Assembly: GCF_025398275.1 (NCBI RefSeq)
Contig: NZ_JAODOR010000002.1
Span: 62,001-126,000, forward strand
DNA length: 64,000 bases
Direction: 5' to 3'
Origin: Microbacterium memoriense
Lineage (GTDB): Bacteria > Actinomycetota > Actinomycetes > Actinomycetales > Microbacteriaceae
Shown: one piece after another, positions 8,056-16,700 of the stretch
Layout of the letters: every line of letters begins with the position of its first letter
Position numbering within the stretch: position 1 is the stretch's first letter
The notes under the pieces: generated by a model
Told to the model about the DNA's origin: nothing
The model's database searches: none
Seen by the model: the letters and a program-made list of their open reading frames with translations, nothing else
Program-made: the position numbers and the translations under genes

Positions 8056-8934
8056 TCAGAGCTGCGCCGCGAAGTCCTTCAGCCAGGGGCGCAGGTCGGG
8101 TCCGAGGTCCGTACGGTCCGCAGCCAACTGCACGATGGCCTTGATGTAGTCCACTCTATCGCCGGTGTCGTAGCGGCGACCGCGGAACACGACGCCGAGC
8201 ACGCCGTCGGTCGTGGCGAGCTCCTGCAGCGCGTCGGTCAGCTGGATCTCGCCGCCCTTGCCCGGTTCGGTGCGCTCGAGGATGTCGAACACGCCCGGGG
8301 TGAGCACGTACCGCCCGATGACGGCGTAGTTGGACGGCGCGTCTTCTTTGTTGGGCTTCTCCACGAGACCCGTCACCCGCACGACGTCGGGGTCATCGGT
8401 CGGCTCGACGGCCGCCGCGCCGTACATGTGGATGTGCTCCGGGTCGACCTCCATGAGGGCGACGACGGTGAGTCCGGATGCCGCATTCTCGGCGAGCATC
8501 TTCGGCAACAGCGGGTCGCGCTCGTCGATCAGGTCGTCGCCGAGCAGCACGGCGAACGTGGAGTCGCCGACGTGGTTGCGCGCGCGGAGCACGGCGTGAC
8601 CGAGCCCCTTGGGCTCGCCCTGACGCACGTAGTGGATGTCGGCGAGGTCGTTGGAGTGCAAGACGCGATCGAGCTTCTCCTGATCGCCCTTCTTGAGCAG
8701 ATTGGATTCGAGCTCGGGCATCGAGTCGAAGTGATTGGAGATGTTGTTCTTGTTGCGCCCGAGAATGATCAGGACGTCGTCGATCCCGGCGGCGACCGCC
8801 TCTTCGACGACGTATTGGATCGCCGGCTTGTCGACGACAGGAAGCATTTCCTTCGGCATCGCCTTGGTTGCCGGAAGGAAGCGAGTGCCCAGTCCCGCGG
8901 CGGGGATGACGGCCTTGATGGGAGTGCGGCTCAT
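8056..8934 (-). CDS. galU: UTP-glucose-1-phosphate uridylyltransferase GalU
   Basis: A 292-residue cytoplasmic enzyme making UDP-glucose for cell-wall and exopolysaccharide synthesis. It shows the nucleotide-binding AVIPAAGLGTRFLPATKAMPKEMLPVVDKPAIQ start, VLLGDDLI (metal-binding Asp pair), and GLVEKP with the active-site lysine, followed by GRYVLTP and GEIQLTDAL. The length is normal for bacterial GalU. It is divergent from the 5-FCL gene with 83 bases between, and leads a galU-rimJ-sepX run. Confidence 0.96.
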   Translation of the reverse strand: MSRTPIKAVIPAAGLGTRFLPATKAMPKEMLPVVDKPAIQYVVEEAVAAGIDDVLIILGRNKNNISNHFDSMPELESNLLKKGDQEKLDRVLHSNDLADIHYVRQGEPKGLGHAVLRARNHVGDSTFAVLLGDDLIDERDPLLPKMLAENAASGLTVVALMEVDPEHIHMYGAAAVEPTDDPDVVRVTGLVEKPNKEDAPSNYAVIGRYVLTPGVFDILERTEPGKGGEIQLTDALQELATTDGVLGVVFRGRRYDTGDRVDYIKAIVQLAADRTDLGPDLRPWLKDFAAQL

Positions 8935-9017
8935 GGGACCACCCTACCCAGCACCTGTGACGGTGACGTATCGCGGGCGAAACAGACGACCACACGTTCG
9001 CCGCCTACAATCGGACC

Positions 9018-9614
9018 ATGACGGACGGCATCGACGACGCGAAGCGCGCACTCCGCGCCGACCTACGCGAACGCCGACAGCTGCGCTCCGAAGCGGCACA
9101 TGAGACTGCCGCAGCCGGCGTGAAAGAGCAGCTCGACGCCCTCGTCGATGAGCTCGGTGCCCGCTCGCTGTCCTGCTTCCTCTCGTCTCCGACCGAGCCC
9201 GGCACCCAGGAGTTCATCCGCGATGCGGTGGCCCGCGGCATCCGCGTACTGCTACCGATCACCCGCGTCGACGGTTTGCTCGACTGGGCGGTCGCCGATC
9301 CTGACGGCGAGATCGCCGACGGACTCTTCGGCATGCCCGAGCCGACCGGTGAGGTTCTGAGCCCGCTCGCGGTCAACGATGTCGACCTTCTCGTGATCCC
9401 CGCCGCAGCCGTCGATCGCACCGGCATGCGTTTGGGATGGGGGCGCGGATACTTCGACAAGACGCTCGGGTCGATGGAGCACTGCCCGCCTGTCTACGCC
9501 GTGATCTTCGACTCCGAACTGGTCGATGACGTGCCCCGCGACCTCCACGACCAGCCCGTCACGGGCGTCGTCACCCCCACTCGTACTGTCACCCTCGCGC
9601 CGCACCGGCGCTGA
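9018..9614 (+). CDS. 5-formyltetrahydrofolate cyclo-ligase
   Basis: A 198-residue enzyme that converts 5-formyl-THF to 5,10-methenyl-THF with ATP, recycling a folate storage form. Evidence is the N-terminal KRALRADLRERRQ helix, the central LLVIPAAAVDRTGMRLGWGRGYFDKTL (family motif G-x-G-x-G-Y-[FY]-D, with ATP phosphate binding), and AVIFDSELVDDVPRDLHDQPVTGVVT, the conserved D-x-x-V tail. It is followed 18 bases later by an fmdB-type gene and then mscL, all on the plus strand, an arrangement that recurs in actinobacteria. Confidence 0.94.
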   Translation: MTDGIDDAKRALRADLRERRQLRSEAAHETAAAGVKEQLDALVDELGARSLSCFLSSPTEPGTQEFIRDAVARGIRVLLPITRVDGLLDWAVADPDGEIADGLFGMPEPTGEVLSPLAVNDVDLLVIPAAAVDRTGMRLGWGRGYFDKTLGSMEHCPPVYAVIFDSELVDDVPRDLHDQPVTGVVTPTRTVTLAPHRR

Positions 9615-9632
9615 ACCCCCCACCGAGGACCC

Positions 9633-9917
9633 ATGCCCACCTACGCCTATGCCTGCACGCACTGCGGCCACCGTTTCGACGCCGTCCAGTCGTTCTCGGA
9701 CGCGACACTGACCGAGTGCCCCGAGTGCGGTGGCGCCCTGCGCAAGCAGTACGGCTCGATCGGGGTCACCTTCAACGGGGGCGGCTTCTATCGCACCGAT
9801 TCGCGTGCGGCGGCCCCCAGCGCCAGTGTCAGCGGCGGAGGGGGTAGCGCGTCGACGACAACTTCGACATCATCGAAAACTGAGGCGAAAACCTCGCCCG
9901 CGTCGTCGGGATCGTAA
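9633..9917 (+). CDS. FmdB-type zinc ribbon protein
   Basis: A 94-residue protein beginning MPTYAYACTHCGHRFDAVQSF, then LTECPECGGALRKQYGSIGVTFNGGGFYRTDSR, the standard FmdB/CxxC-CxxC zinc ribbon with two cysteine pairs at about residues 9/12 and 31/34. The rest is a low-complexity Ser/Thr/Ala tail. The function of the family is not established. It is probably co-transcribed with the 5-FCL gene upstream and mscL downstream (35-base gap). Confidence 0.92.
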   Translation: MPTYAYACTHCGHRFDAVQSFSDATLTECPECGGALRKQYGSIGVTFNGGGFYRTDSRAAAPSASVSGGGGSASTTTSTSSKTEAKTSPASSGS

Positions 9918-9952
9918 GCCGGCAGCCGCCACCACCCAGAAAGGTCGCTGAC

Positions 9953-10360
9953 ATGATTCAGGGCTTCAAAGAATTCATCATGCGCGGCAATGTCATCGAC
10001 CTCGCGGTCGCTGTCGTCATCGGCGCGGCCTTCACCGCCGTCGTCAACGCGATCGTTGCCGCGATCATCACGCCGCTCATTGAGCTCGTGTGGAAGGCCG
10101 ACGAAGCGACCGGTGCGGTCGGACCCACGATCCAGGGGCTCCACGGACCGGTCACCTTCCCGATCGGGGGCCTCGTCAGCGCGGTCATCAGCTTCCTCGC
10201 GGTCGCGCTCGTGGTCTACTTCGTGTTCGTCCTGCCGATGAACCACTTCAAGGCACGCCAGGCCGCGAAGGCGGGCGTCGTCGAGGAAGAGGCCAAGCTT
10301 CCCACCGAGCAGGAGCTGCTCATCCAGATCCGCGACCTGCTGGAGCGCGAGCGCGCCTGA
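9953..10360 (+). CDS. mscL: Large-conductance mechanosensitive channel MscL
   Basis: A 135-residue inner-membrane channel that opens under tension to release solutes in hypo-osmotic shock and works as a homopentamer. The N-terminal FKEFIMRGNVIDLAVAVVIGAAFTAVVNAIVAAIITPLI is the amphipathic N-helix plus pore-lining TM1 with the conserved glycine-alanine packing. TM2 is VISFLAVALVVYFVFVLPMNHF, followed by a charged C-terminal helix bundle. The length is typical. Confidence 0.97.
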   Translation: MIQGFKEFIMRGNVIDLAVAVVIGAAFTAVVNAIVAAIITPLIELVWKADEATGAVGPTIQGLHGPVTFPIGGLVSAVISFLAVALVVYFVFVLPMNHFKARQAAKAGVVEEEAKLPTEQELLIQIRDLLERERA

Positions 10361-10431
10361 GCGGCCAATCCCCCGCTGATCGATACACCGGCCCGCAGCG
10401 CCGGCGAGATCCCCCCGGAGACGCAACCGCC

Positions 10432-10617
10432 TCAATAGTGCGGGGGGACGTCGAGCCGCAGGCGCTCGTCGTTGGGCCCGGACTCCGACGGCCTCTCCGC
10501 AACCGGCGCGGCCGCCTCATCGGCCTTCACCGGCTCGGGGATCGTCCCGGGCGCGGGCGTCAGCTGTGCGCGCCGACGGCCCTGCACCCGGACGATGCGC
10601 TGACGGTCAGGGGACAT
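10432..10617 (-). CDS. Small basic protein coupled to the helicase-like gene
   Basis: A 61-residue open frame whose ATG overlaps the last 11 bases of the helicase-like gene (ATGTCCCCTGA carries both the start and the upstream stop). The protein has a basic N-terminal third (DRQRIVRVQGRRRAQLTP) and an acidic Pro/Ala-rich remainder ending LRLDVPPHY. No family is recognised. Translational coupling and codon use that fits the genome argue that it is real. It may be a partner of the large protein; this is inference. Confidence 0.6.
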   Translation of the reverse strand: MSPDRQRIVRVQGRRRAQLTPAPGTIPEPVKADEAAAPVAERPSESGPNDERLRLDVPPHY

Positions 10618-13600
10618 CGATCGGCTGGGTGGGGGTCTGCGCGGTGGGCGTCTCGGGTTGCACGCCGAGGATCGCCGCGATGCGCGATGCCACGCCGGCC
10701 GGGTCGCTGTACAGGTCGAAGGCGTGCACACGGATGTAGTGCCAGCCCAGACGCCGCAGGATCTGCGGGCGCAGACGCAGGGTCTCGCGCAGGCTCTCGC
10801 CGATCGCATCCGAATCACTCTCGGTGACGACGGCCTTGCCCTTGTACTGCGCGACGAGCGGCAGGCGGCCGTGATAATCCACATCGACCGAGACCCCGAG
10901 GCTGCGCAGATGCTGCGCCAGCGTGAGCGTGAGCGGGTCGGCGAGATCTTCCAGGCGCGATTCGCGGGCGCGGGCGGCGATCCCGCCGAGGATCGTCATG
11001 AGGGTCGCGGCGCCCGATTCCAGGCGTCCTTCGTCGAAGGCCGACGGACGGATCGACGAGACGATCACCATCGACCGACGCGCGCGGGTCATCCCGACCG
11101 TGAGCAGACGCTCGCCGTCGGGGCCCGACAGGTCACCGAAGTCGCTGAGAACGCGGCCGTGCTTGGTCAAGCCGAATCCGAGCGAGAAGATCACGCGATC
11201 GCGGCTCTCGGCGACCGATTCCTCGAGTCCGAGCACCGCGAACGGCTCGGCCGTGTCGCGGCCGACGAAGTCCGCGACGTCGGAGCGCCCGGCGAAGGCC
11301 GCGGCGACCGCTGCGCGCACACGCTCGGCGTGCCGGGTGGATGCCGTGACCACCATGAGGGACTCCGTGGGGCGATTGACGGCGTGCTCGACGACCAGCG
11401 TGACGACGCGGGCGAGCTCGGCATCCGGGCTCTCGACGGCGCCGGTGATCGGATCGGGCGTTCCTGTGCCGCCTTCGACGTAGTCGACACTCAGGCTGCC
11501 GCGCCCGAGGTACGAGCCGGCCCACGGCAACGAGACGATCTCCCCGCCGTAGAACGCATCGTTCACAAGCTGGGCGAGGTCTTCGCCCCCGGCGCGGTAG
11601 CTGCGGGTCAGCGTCTCGACCGGGATGAGCTCGGCGAGGCGCGCGAACACACTCACGTCGTCGAACGGAACCTCGGGTTCGTCTTCGTCGTCGGCGGGCA
11701 TGCCGGCCGAAATCCGGAACGGGGTCGGCTTCTGCGTGACGGGGTCACCGAAGACGACGACCTGGCGACCACGGCGGAGGGCCGGTGCGGCTTCGCTCAG
11801 GCACAGTGCGGCCGCATCGGCGATGATGACGACGTCGAAGACGACGGCATCCGGGATCGCCGGCACTTCGTACGGTGAGGCGAGCCACACGGGCGCGAGG
11901 GTGCGAAGGAGCGTCGGAGCGGCCCGCACGATCTCGGCCGTGGTGGCCGAGTTGCCGCGCAGCGCGTGCTTCAGCGCCGAGGTCTCATTCGCCTCATCGA
12001 CGATCGAGATCTTCCAGCGGGTCGCGAGCTCGGCCGCAAGCAGGGGCCCGGCCGAGCCGGCGTGCGCTTCGTCGACCAGCCGATAGTCGCGCTCGAGGCG
12101 ATCGACGACCGACGTGTTGGCACCGAGGAGAGCGCGATCCGAGCGCAGCATCGCTTCGAGAGCCGACTGCCACCAGGCGAACTCGAATTCGGCGGCGACA
12201 TCGCCTTCCGGCACGTGGCGCATCGACAGTTCGGTCAGCAACGGCTCGAGACCCATGGCCGCGAGTTCTCCGCGGAGGGTCGCCCGCTCCACCAGGTTGT
12301 CGAACACGTCCGACTCGGCGGCCAGACCGGCGATCGTGCGGAGCAACTGCGGGATCGGCAGCGCGGCAAGGGCATCGGTGCGGCCGAGCGCGCCATCGAG
12401 TTCACCGAGATCGGCGTTCACTCGCTGCCACGCGGTGGCGACGTCGTCGAGCCCGAGCGGGATCTCGGGGGTGACGCCGGCATCCACCAGCCGCTCCCAT
12501 TGGGCACGTTGCTGCTGCACGCGCAGAAGTGCTTCGTGCATGTCGGTGATGTGCATGCCCGGGCGGACATACTCCTTCGACAGGTGCTTGAGCCGACGAC
12601 GCTGCGGACCCGACATCGTGGACGAATCGCGCCGCGGCCCGTGCGCCTGGATGAGCTCGTCCAGCGGACGCTCGAAGACGGTCATGCTGAAGCGGTCGAG
12701 CGACGCGCGAATGCCCTGCAGGAGCTGGATGTAGCCGCCGAGCTCGCTGACGGTCGCGAACGGCCGCATCCGGGTCTGACCGATCAGCTCGTACCCACGC
12801 TCGAGGATCGAGGGCACGTCGGTTCGGTGCAGACGCCCGGCGAGCGCGTGCGCCGACCGTGCCTCTTCCGTAGTCGCGAACGCGACGCCGTACCACGGTG
12901 AGTCGTCGGGACCGAAGCGGAATTCGCCCAACCGCGCTGCCGTCGACAGGGTCGTGGCAGCTTCGGCGCGGCGTGTGCTGAGCGTGCGGAGGGTGGCGAG
13001 GTCGAAGCGCGTCTGCGCGCTCGGCTGCGGGACTCCGGCGGCGATCGTCGTGAGGGTGCGGAGCGCCTCGAGGGGTGAGACGCCGATCTGCGGATGCCGG
13101 TGCGTCAGCGAAACGCGATAATCGCGCAGCACGGTTCGCAGGCGCACGAGGGCGTCGTCGACATCGGCGACCTTGGGAGGCACGGCCTTTTCGTTCCGCG
13201 CGATGGCGCGGATGAGGTCGCGGCGCAGCTGACCGGGCGAGACGGCGAGACCCGGCAGGCCGATGCCGGCGAGGCGGTGACGCACGCCCTCGAGGGTCGA
13301 TCGTCGAGCGCTGACGACGAGGACCCGCTTGCCGGCGCGCACGAGTTCGCCGACCGCGTTGATGACGGTCTGCGTGCCGCCGGTACCCGGCAACGTGTGG
13401 ACGGCAAGGGACTGTCCCGTCGCGATACGAGCGAGGACGGCTTCCTGCTCGGCATCGGCATCGAGGAGCAGGCGGTCAGACGCCGGAGGCCGGTCATCCG
13501 CGCCGATGATCTTCGGCAGGCCGCGCACGAGCGAGACGGCCTCGCGGTCGGAGACGTGTCCGGCGAGCGCATTGAGGAAGGGATGGTCGAGGTCAGCGGC

Positions 13601-14293
13601 ATCCCGCTCCATCGCACCGGCGACGTCGGCGAAGGTGGACACGACGAGCCGCGGCTGCACCGTGAAGGTGTCGATGTGAGCCGTGAGGGCGCGGAGGTGA
13701 TCGATCACGGGTTGCGGCTTGAACAGCCCGCCCTCGTCAGCGAGCGCGGCGAGGGCGCGGCCGTCGATCACGATGCCGAAGTGCGTGCGGGCGGCTTCGA
13801 CAAGCTCGGGATTGATGGTGAAGGCGCCGTGCAGCTTCAGATCGAAGTCGGTGTGATGACGACGGATCGCCAGCGGTCGGAGCAGAACCGGTGCGGCGTA
13901 CGGAACGCCGCCGATCCGCCACGCGGCCACCCCGACAGCGAGGTTGACGGTGTCCAGGCCCCGCGTCGTGCGGAGTTCGACGTCTTTGGCAGCGATGCGC
14001 TCCGCAGCGATGCGGGCCGTGCGCAACGCCACTTCATCGCGGAAGAGGTTGGAGAGGAGCGTCGAGCGCCCGGTGATGAACTGCGGCAAGCTGCCCGGGT
14101 GCGCTTTCGTGATGTCGATGCCCGCGTCGCCCACGTCGGTGTAGTGCAGCAGCGTCGAGAGGCCACCCAGCTGCGCTGCCTCTTCCCTGATACGCCCCCG
14201 TTCGGAGGCCGCGACATGTTGCACAGTCACCCCGGGTTCGGACAGATCGAGGTCGCCTGGGGACACCGAAATCTCGTGCTCGGCCTCGTTCAC
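10607..14293 (-). CDS. Large SF1-helicase-like protein with degenerate ATPase motifs and MTES_1575-type nuclease domain
   Basis: A protein of about 1,228 residues with the layout of actinobacterial DUF4011/AAA-type helicases. Near residue 300 the Walker A position reads HTLPGTGGTQTV, lacking the lysine of GxGKT. Near 820 the Walker B position reads VVIIADAAAL instead of VDEA, followed by a recognisable motif III-like VVVFGDPVTQKPTPF. Motif VI-like VGMTRARRSMVIV is near 1067. The C-terminus (RPQILRRLGWHYIRVHAFDLYSDPAGVA) matches the MTES_1575-type restriction-endonuclease-like domain. It appears to be a pseudo-ATPase. GTG 14293 (VNEAEHE) is chosen because GGAG lies 11 bases upstream; in-frame codons extend to 14437. 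Function is unknown; DNA repair or defence are possibilities. Confidence 0.75.
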   Translation of the reverse strand: MNEAEHEISVSPGDLDLSEPGVTVQHVAASERGRIREEAAQLGGLSTLLHYTDVGDAGIDITKAHPGSLPQFITGRSTLLSNLFRDEVALRTARIAAERIAAKDVELRTTRGLDTVNLAVGVAAWRIGGVPYAAPVLLRPLAIRRHHTDFDLKLHGAFTINPELVEAARTHFGIVIDGRALAALADEGGLFKPQPVIDHLRALTAHIDTFTVQPRLVVSTFADVAGAMERDAADLDHPFLNALAGHVSDREAVSLVRGLPKIIGADDRPPASDRLLLDADAEQEAVLARIATGQSLAVHTLPGTGGTQTVINAVGELVRAGKRVLVVSARRSTLEGVRHRLAGIGLPGLAVSPGQLRRDLIRAIARNEKAVPPKVADVDDALVRLRTVLRDYRVSLTHRHPQIGVSPLEALRTLTTIAAGVPQPSAQTRFDLATLRTLSTRRAEAATTLSTAARLGEFRFGPDDSPWYGVAFATTEEARSAHALAGRLHRTDVPSILERGYELIGQTRMRPFATVSELGGYIQLLQGIRASLDRFSMTVFERPLDELIQAHGPRRDSSTMSGPQRRRLKHLSKEYVRPGMHITDMHEALLRVQQQRAQWERLVDAGVTPEIPLGLDDVATAWQRVNADLGELDGALGRTDALAALPIPQLLRTIAGLAAESDVFDNLVERATLRGELAAMGLEPLLTELSMRHVPEGDVAAEFEFAWWQSALEAMLRSDRALLGANTSVVDRLERDYRLVDEAHAGSAGPLLAAELATRWKISIVDEANETSALKHALRGNSATTAEIVRAAPTLLRTLAPVWLASPYEVPAIPDAVVFDVVIIADAAALCLSEAAPALRRGRQVVVFGDPVTQKPTPFRISAGMPADDEDEPEVPFDDVSVFARLAELIPVETLTRSYRAGGEDLAQLVNDAFYGGEIVSLPWAGSYLGRGSLSVDYVEGGTGTPDPITGAVESPDAELARVVTLVVEHAVNRPTESLMVVTASTRHAERVRAAVAAAFAGRSDVADFVGRDTAEPFAVLGLEESVAESRDRVIFSLGFGLTKHGRVLSDFGDLSGPDGERLLTVGMTRARRSMVIVSSIRPSAFDEGRLESGAATLMTILGGIAARARESRLEDLADPLTLTLAQHLRSLGVSVDVDYHGRLPLVAQYKGKAVVTESDSDAIGESLRETLRLRPQILRRLGWHYIRVHAFDLYSDPAGVASRIAAILGVQPETPTAQTPTQPIDVP

Positions 14294-14489
14294 GCCTCGC
14301 ACAGCTCCGCCATCTGCTCGCCACACACGTGCCACCTTAGGCTTCCCCCTGGTAAGAATCGCGGTAGACCGGCCGATATCGCCGCAATTGGGCCGCAGAG
14401 CTTCCTCCCCAACCGGGTGTTGTGACCGACTGTCCACCGATCGAGGCGGAGCGACAGGTGACGCGCGGGCATCCGGTCATCATGGAGGC

Positions 14490-15017
14490 ATGACCCACGC
14501 AGCGTTTTCGGTGCACCCGACACCGATCGGCGAGGCCCTCATCGTCGTCACCGATGAGGGCCTCGCCCACCTGGAGTTCCTCGAGGGCCCGGCCGGCGAC
14601 GCCGTGCAACGGATCGGCCTCCTGCGGCATGCCGTGCCGGTCGCGGATGCCGCGGCCACCGCGGACGTGCGCACGCAGCTCGACGAGTACTTCGCGGGAG
14701 AGCGGCGGCGCTTCGATCTGCCGCTCGATCTCGGCGTGACCACCGGGTTCGTGCGTGCCGCGCTCGAGGCGGTCACCCGCATCCCCTTCGGGCAGACGGC
14801 GTCGTACGCCGAGATCGCCATCGAGGCGGGCTCACCCGGTGCGAACCGTGCGGTGGGCTCGGCGTGTGCGCGCACCCCGATCTCGCTCGTGATCCCGGCC
14901 CACCGCGTCGTCCGCAGCGACGGCTCGATCGGCGAGTACGGCGGACATCCCGAGCGGAAGCGCTATCTCCTCGACCTCGAAGAGCGCGTCGCCGCCGCCG
15001 ACCCGTCCGGCGTGTAG
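14490..15017 (+). CDS. Alkyltransferase-like (Ogt-family) protein without the catalytic cysteine
   Basis: A 175-residue Ogt/MGMT-family protein. The C-terminal DNA-binding domain is intact: IPFGQTASYAEIAIEAGSPGANRAVGSACARTP (helix-turn-helix with the arginine finger) and EYGGHPERKRYLLDLE. The active-site motif normally reads PCHRV but here reads IPAHRVV, so the methyl-accepting cysteine is alanine. Such alkyltransferase-like proteins, with Trp or Ala at this site, bind O6-alkylguanine without removing it and can hand it to nucleotide-excision repair. The N-terminal domain found in Ogt is retained. ATG 14490 has GGAGG only one base upstream. It is probably not an active methyltransferase. Confidence 0.88.
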   Translation: MTHAAFSVHPTPIGEALIVVTDEGLAHLEFLEGPAGDAVQRIGLLRHAVPVADAAATADVRTQLDEYFAGERRRFDLPLDLGVTTGFVRAALEAVTRIPFGQTASYAEIAIEAGSPGANRAVGSACARTPISLVIPAHRVVRSDGSIGEYGGHPERKRYLLDLEERVAAADPSGV

Positions 15018-15035
15018 GCCGCCGGACGGCACCGA

Positions 15036-15070
15036 GCGAGGCCGGGGTGACGACATCACCCCGGCCTCGC
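15036..15070. terminator. Perfect 15-base hairpin between convergent genes
   Basis: GCGAGGCCGGGGTGA (15036-15050), loop CGACA, TCACCCCGGCCTCGC (15056-15070). It lies between the stops of the Ogt-family gene and the symporter gene and probably serves both strands. There is no long T-tract, as is common in high-GC actinobacteria. Confidence 0.8.
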
Positions 15071-15092
15071 TGTGTCGATCGTTGTCAGCGGA

Positions 15093-16700
15093 TCAGTGAT
15101 CCACGGCCTTTTCCGCGCCGTAACCGGTCAGCGACCGTACCTCCATCTCCGCGGCCTTCTCCGGGCTTTCCTTGCGGGTCGAAGTCACAGACCCCAGCCA
15201 GCCGAGGAAGAACCCGAGCGGGATCGAGACGATCCCGGGGTTGTTGAGCGGCCAGATCGCCGTGCCGACGTTCTTGAACACGCTCGTCTCGGTGCCCCAG
15301 AACACGGGCGAGAGCACGATGAGGATGACGGCTGCCGCAAGGCCTCCGTACATGCTCCACACCGCACCGCGGGTCGTGAACTTGCGCCAGAAGAGCGAAT
15401 AGATGATCGTCGGCAGGTTGGCCGAGGCCGCCACCGCGAAGGCCAGCGCCACGAGGAACGCCACGTTCTGCCCTTGCACGCCGATGCCGCCGATGACCGC
15501 GAGGATCCCGATGACGATCACGGTGCGGCGGGCGACCTTGACTTCGCCGTCCGGCGGGACGTTGCCCTTCTTGACGACGTTCGCGTAGATATCGTGCGCG
15601 AACGAGGCGGCCGCCGTGATCGTGAGTCCGGCGACGACCGCGAGGATCGTCGCGAACGCGACCGCCGAGATGAAGCCGAGCAGCAACGGCCCGCCGAGCG
15701 CTTGCGCGAGCAGTGGCGCGGCCGAATTCACACCACCCGGCGCTGCTTTGATCACGTCCGGTCCGACGAGCGCGCCCGCGCCGTAGCCGAGCACGAGCGT
15801 CAGCAGGTAGAACAGGCCGATCAGCCAGATCGCCCAGACGACAGAGCGACGCGCTTCCTTCGCGGTCGGCACGGTGTAGAAGCGCATGAGCACGTGCGGC
15901 AGACCCGCCGTACCGAGGACGAGCGCGATGGCGAGCGAGATGAAGTCCCACGGGTTCTGGCCGTACTGCAGCCCGGGTCCGAGGATCGCGTCCTTCGGGT
16001 CGGTGGTCGAGGCAGCCACGGCCGATTCGAGCAGCGTGTTGAGGTTGAACCCGTTGATCGCCAGAACCCAGATGGTCATGACGATCGCGCCGCCGATGAG
16101 AAGGAATGCCTTCACGATCTGCACCCAGGTCGTACCCTTCATGCCACCGATCAGGACGTAGACGATCATCAGCACACCGACGACGGCGACGACGACGGAC
16201 TGTCCGATCTTGTCGTTGATCCCGAGCAGCAATGAGACGAGTCCCCCGGCACCGGCCATCTGCGCGAGCAGATAGAAGAAGCAGACCGCGAGGGTCGTCA
16301 GAGCCGCCGCCATCCGGACCGGCCCCTGCTTGAGCCGGAATGAGAGCACATCGGCCATCGTGAATTTGCCGGTGTTGCGCATGAGCTCGGCGACGAGAAG
16401 GAGAGCGACGAGCCACGCGACCAGGAACCCGATGGAGTACAGGAAACCGTCGTATCCGTTGATCGCGATCGCGCCGACGATACCGAGGAACGATGCCGCC
16501 GAGAGGTAGTCCCCGGCGATCGCGAACCCGTTCTGCGGACCGGTGAACGAGCGACCGGCCGCGTAGTAGTCCGCGGCCGTTTTGTTGTTGCGACTGGCGC
16601 GGATGACGATGAACAGCGTCACGGCCACGAAGGCGCCGAAGATCGCGATGTTGAGTACCGGGTCGTTCGCGCCGCTGGTCGGTGCGGCTGCGAGCGTCAT
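15093..16700 (-). CDS. Sodium:solute symporter, acetate permease type (ActP)
   Basis: A 535-residue SSS-family membrane protein with about 13 predicted membrane segments. It imports short monocarboxylates with Na+ or H+ in characterised ActP relatives. It shows DYYAAGRSFTGPQNGFAIAGDYLSAASFLGI near residue 45, GGMKGTTWVQIVKAFLL, GTAGLPHVLMRFYTVP, and a LTITAAASFAHDIYANVV segment, all standard for ActP/MctP. It overlaps the upstream DUF485 gene by ATGA. The DUF485-ActP pairing is typical and strengthens the acetate-type assignment. Confidence 0.92.
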   Translation of the reverse strand: MTLAAAPTSGANDPVLNIAIFGAFVAVTLFIVIRASRNNKTAADYYAAGRSFTGPQNGFAIAGDYLSAASFLGIVGAIAINGYDGFLYSIGFLVAWLVALLLVAELMRNTGKFTMADVLSFRLKQGPVRMAAALTTLAVCFFYLLAQMAGAGGLVSLLLGINDKIGQSVVVAVVGVLMIVYVLIGGMKGTTWVQIVKAFLLIGGAIVMTIWVLAINGFNLNTLLESAVAASTTDPKDAILGPGLQYGQNPWDFISLAIALVLGTAGLPHVLMRFYTVPTAKEARRSVVWAIWLIGLFYLLTLVLGYGAGALVGPDVIKAAPGGVNSAAPLLAQALGGPLLLGFISAVAFATILAVVAGLTITAAASFAHDIYANVVKKGNVPPDGEVKVARRTVIVIGILAVIGGIGVQGQNVAFLVALAFAVAASANLPTIIYSLFWRKFTTRGAVWSMYGGLAAAVILIVLSPVFWGTETSVFKNVGTAIWPLNNPGIVSIPLGFFLGWLGSVTSTRKESPEKAAEMEVRSLTGYGAEKAVDH

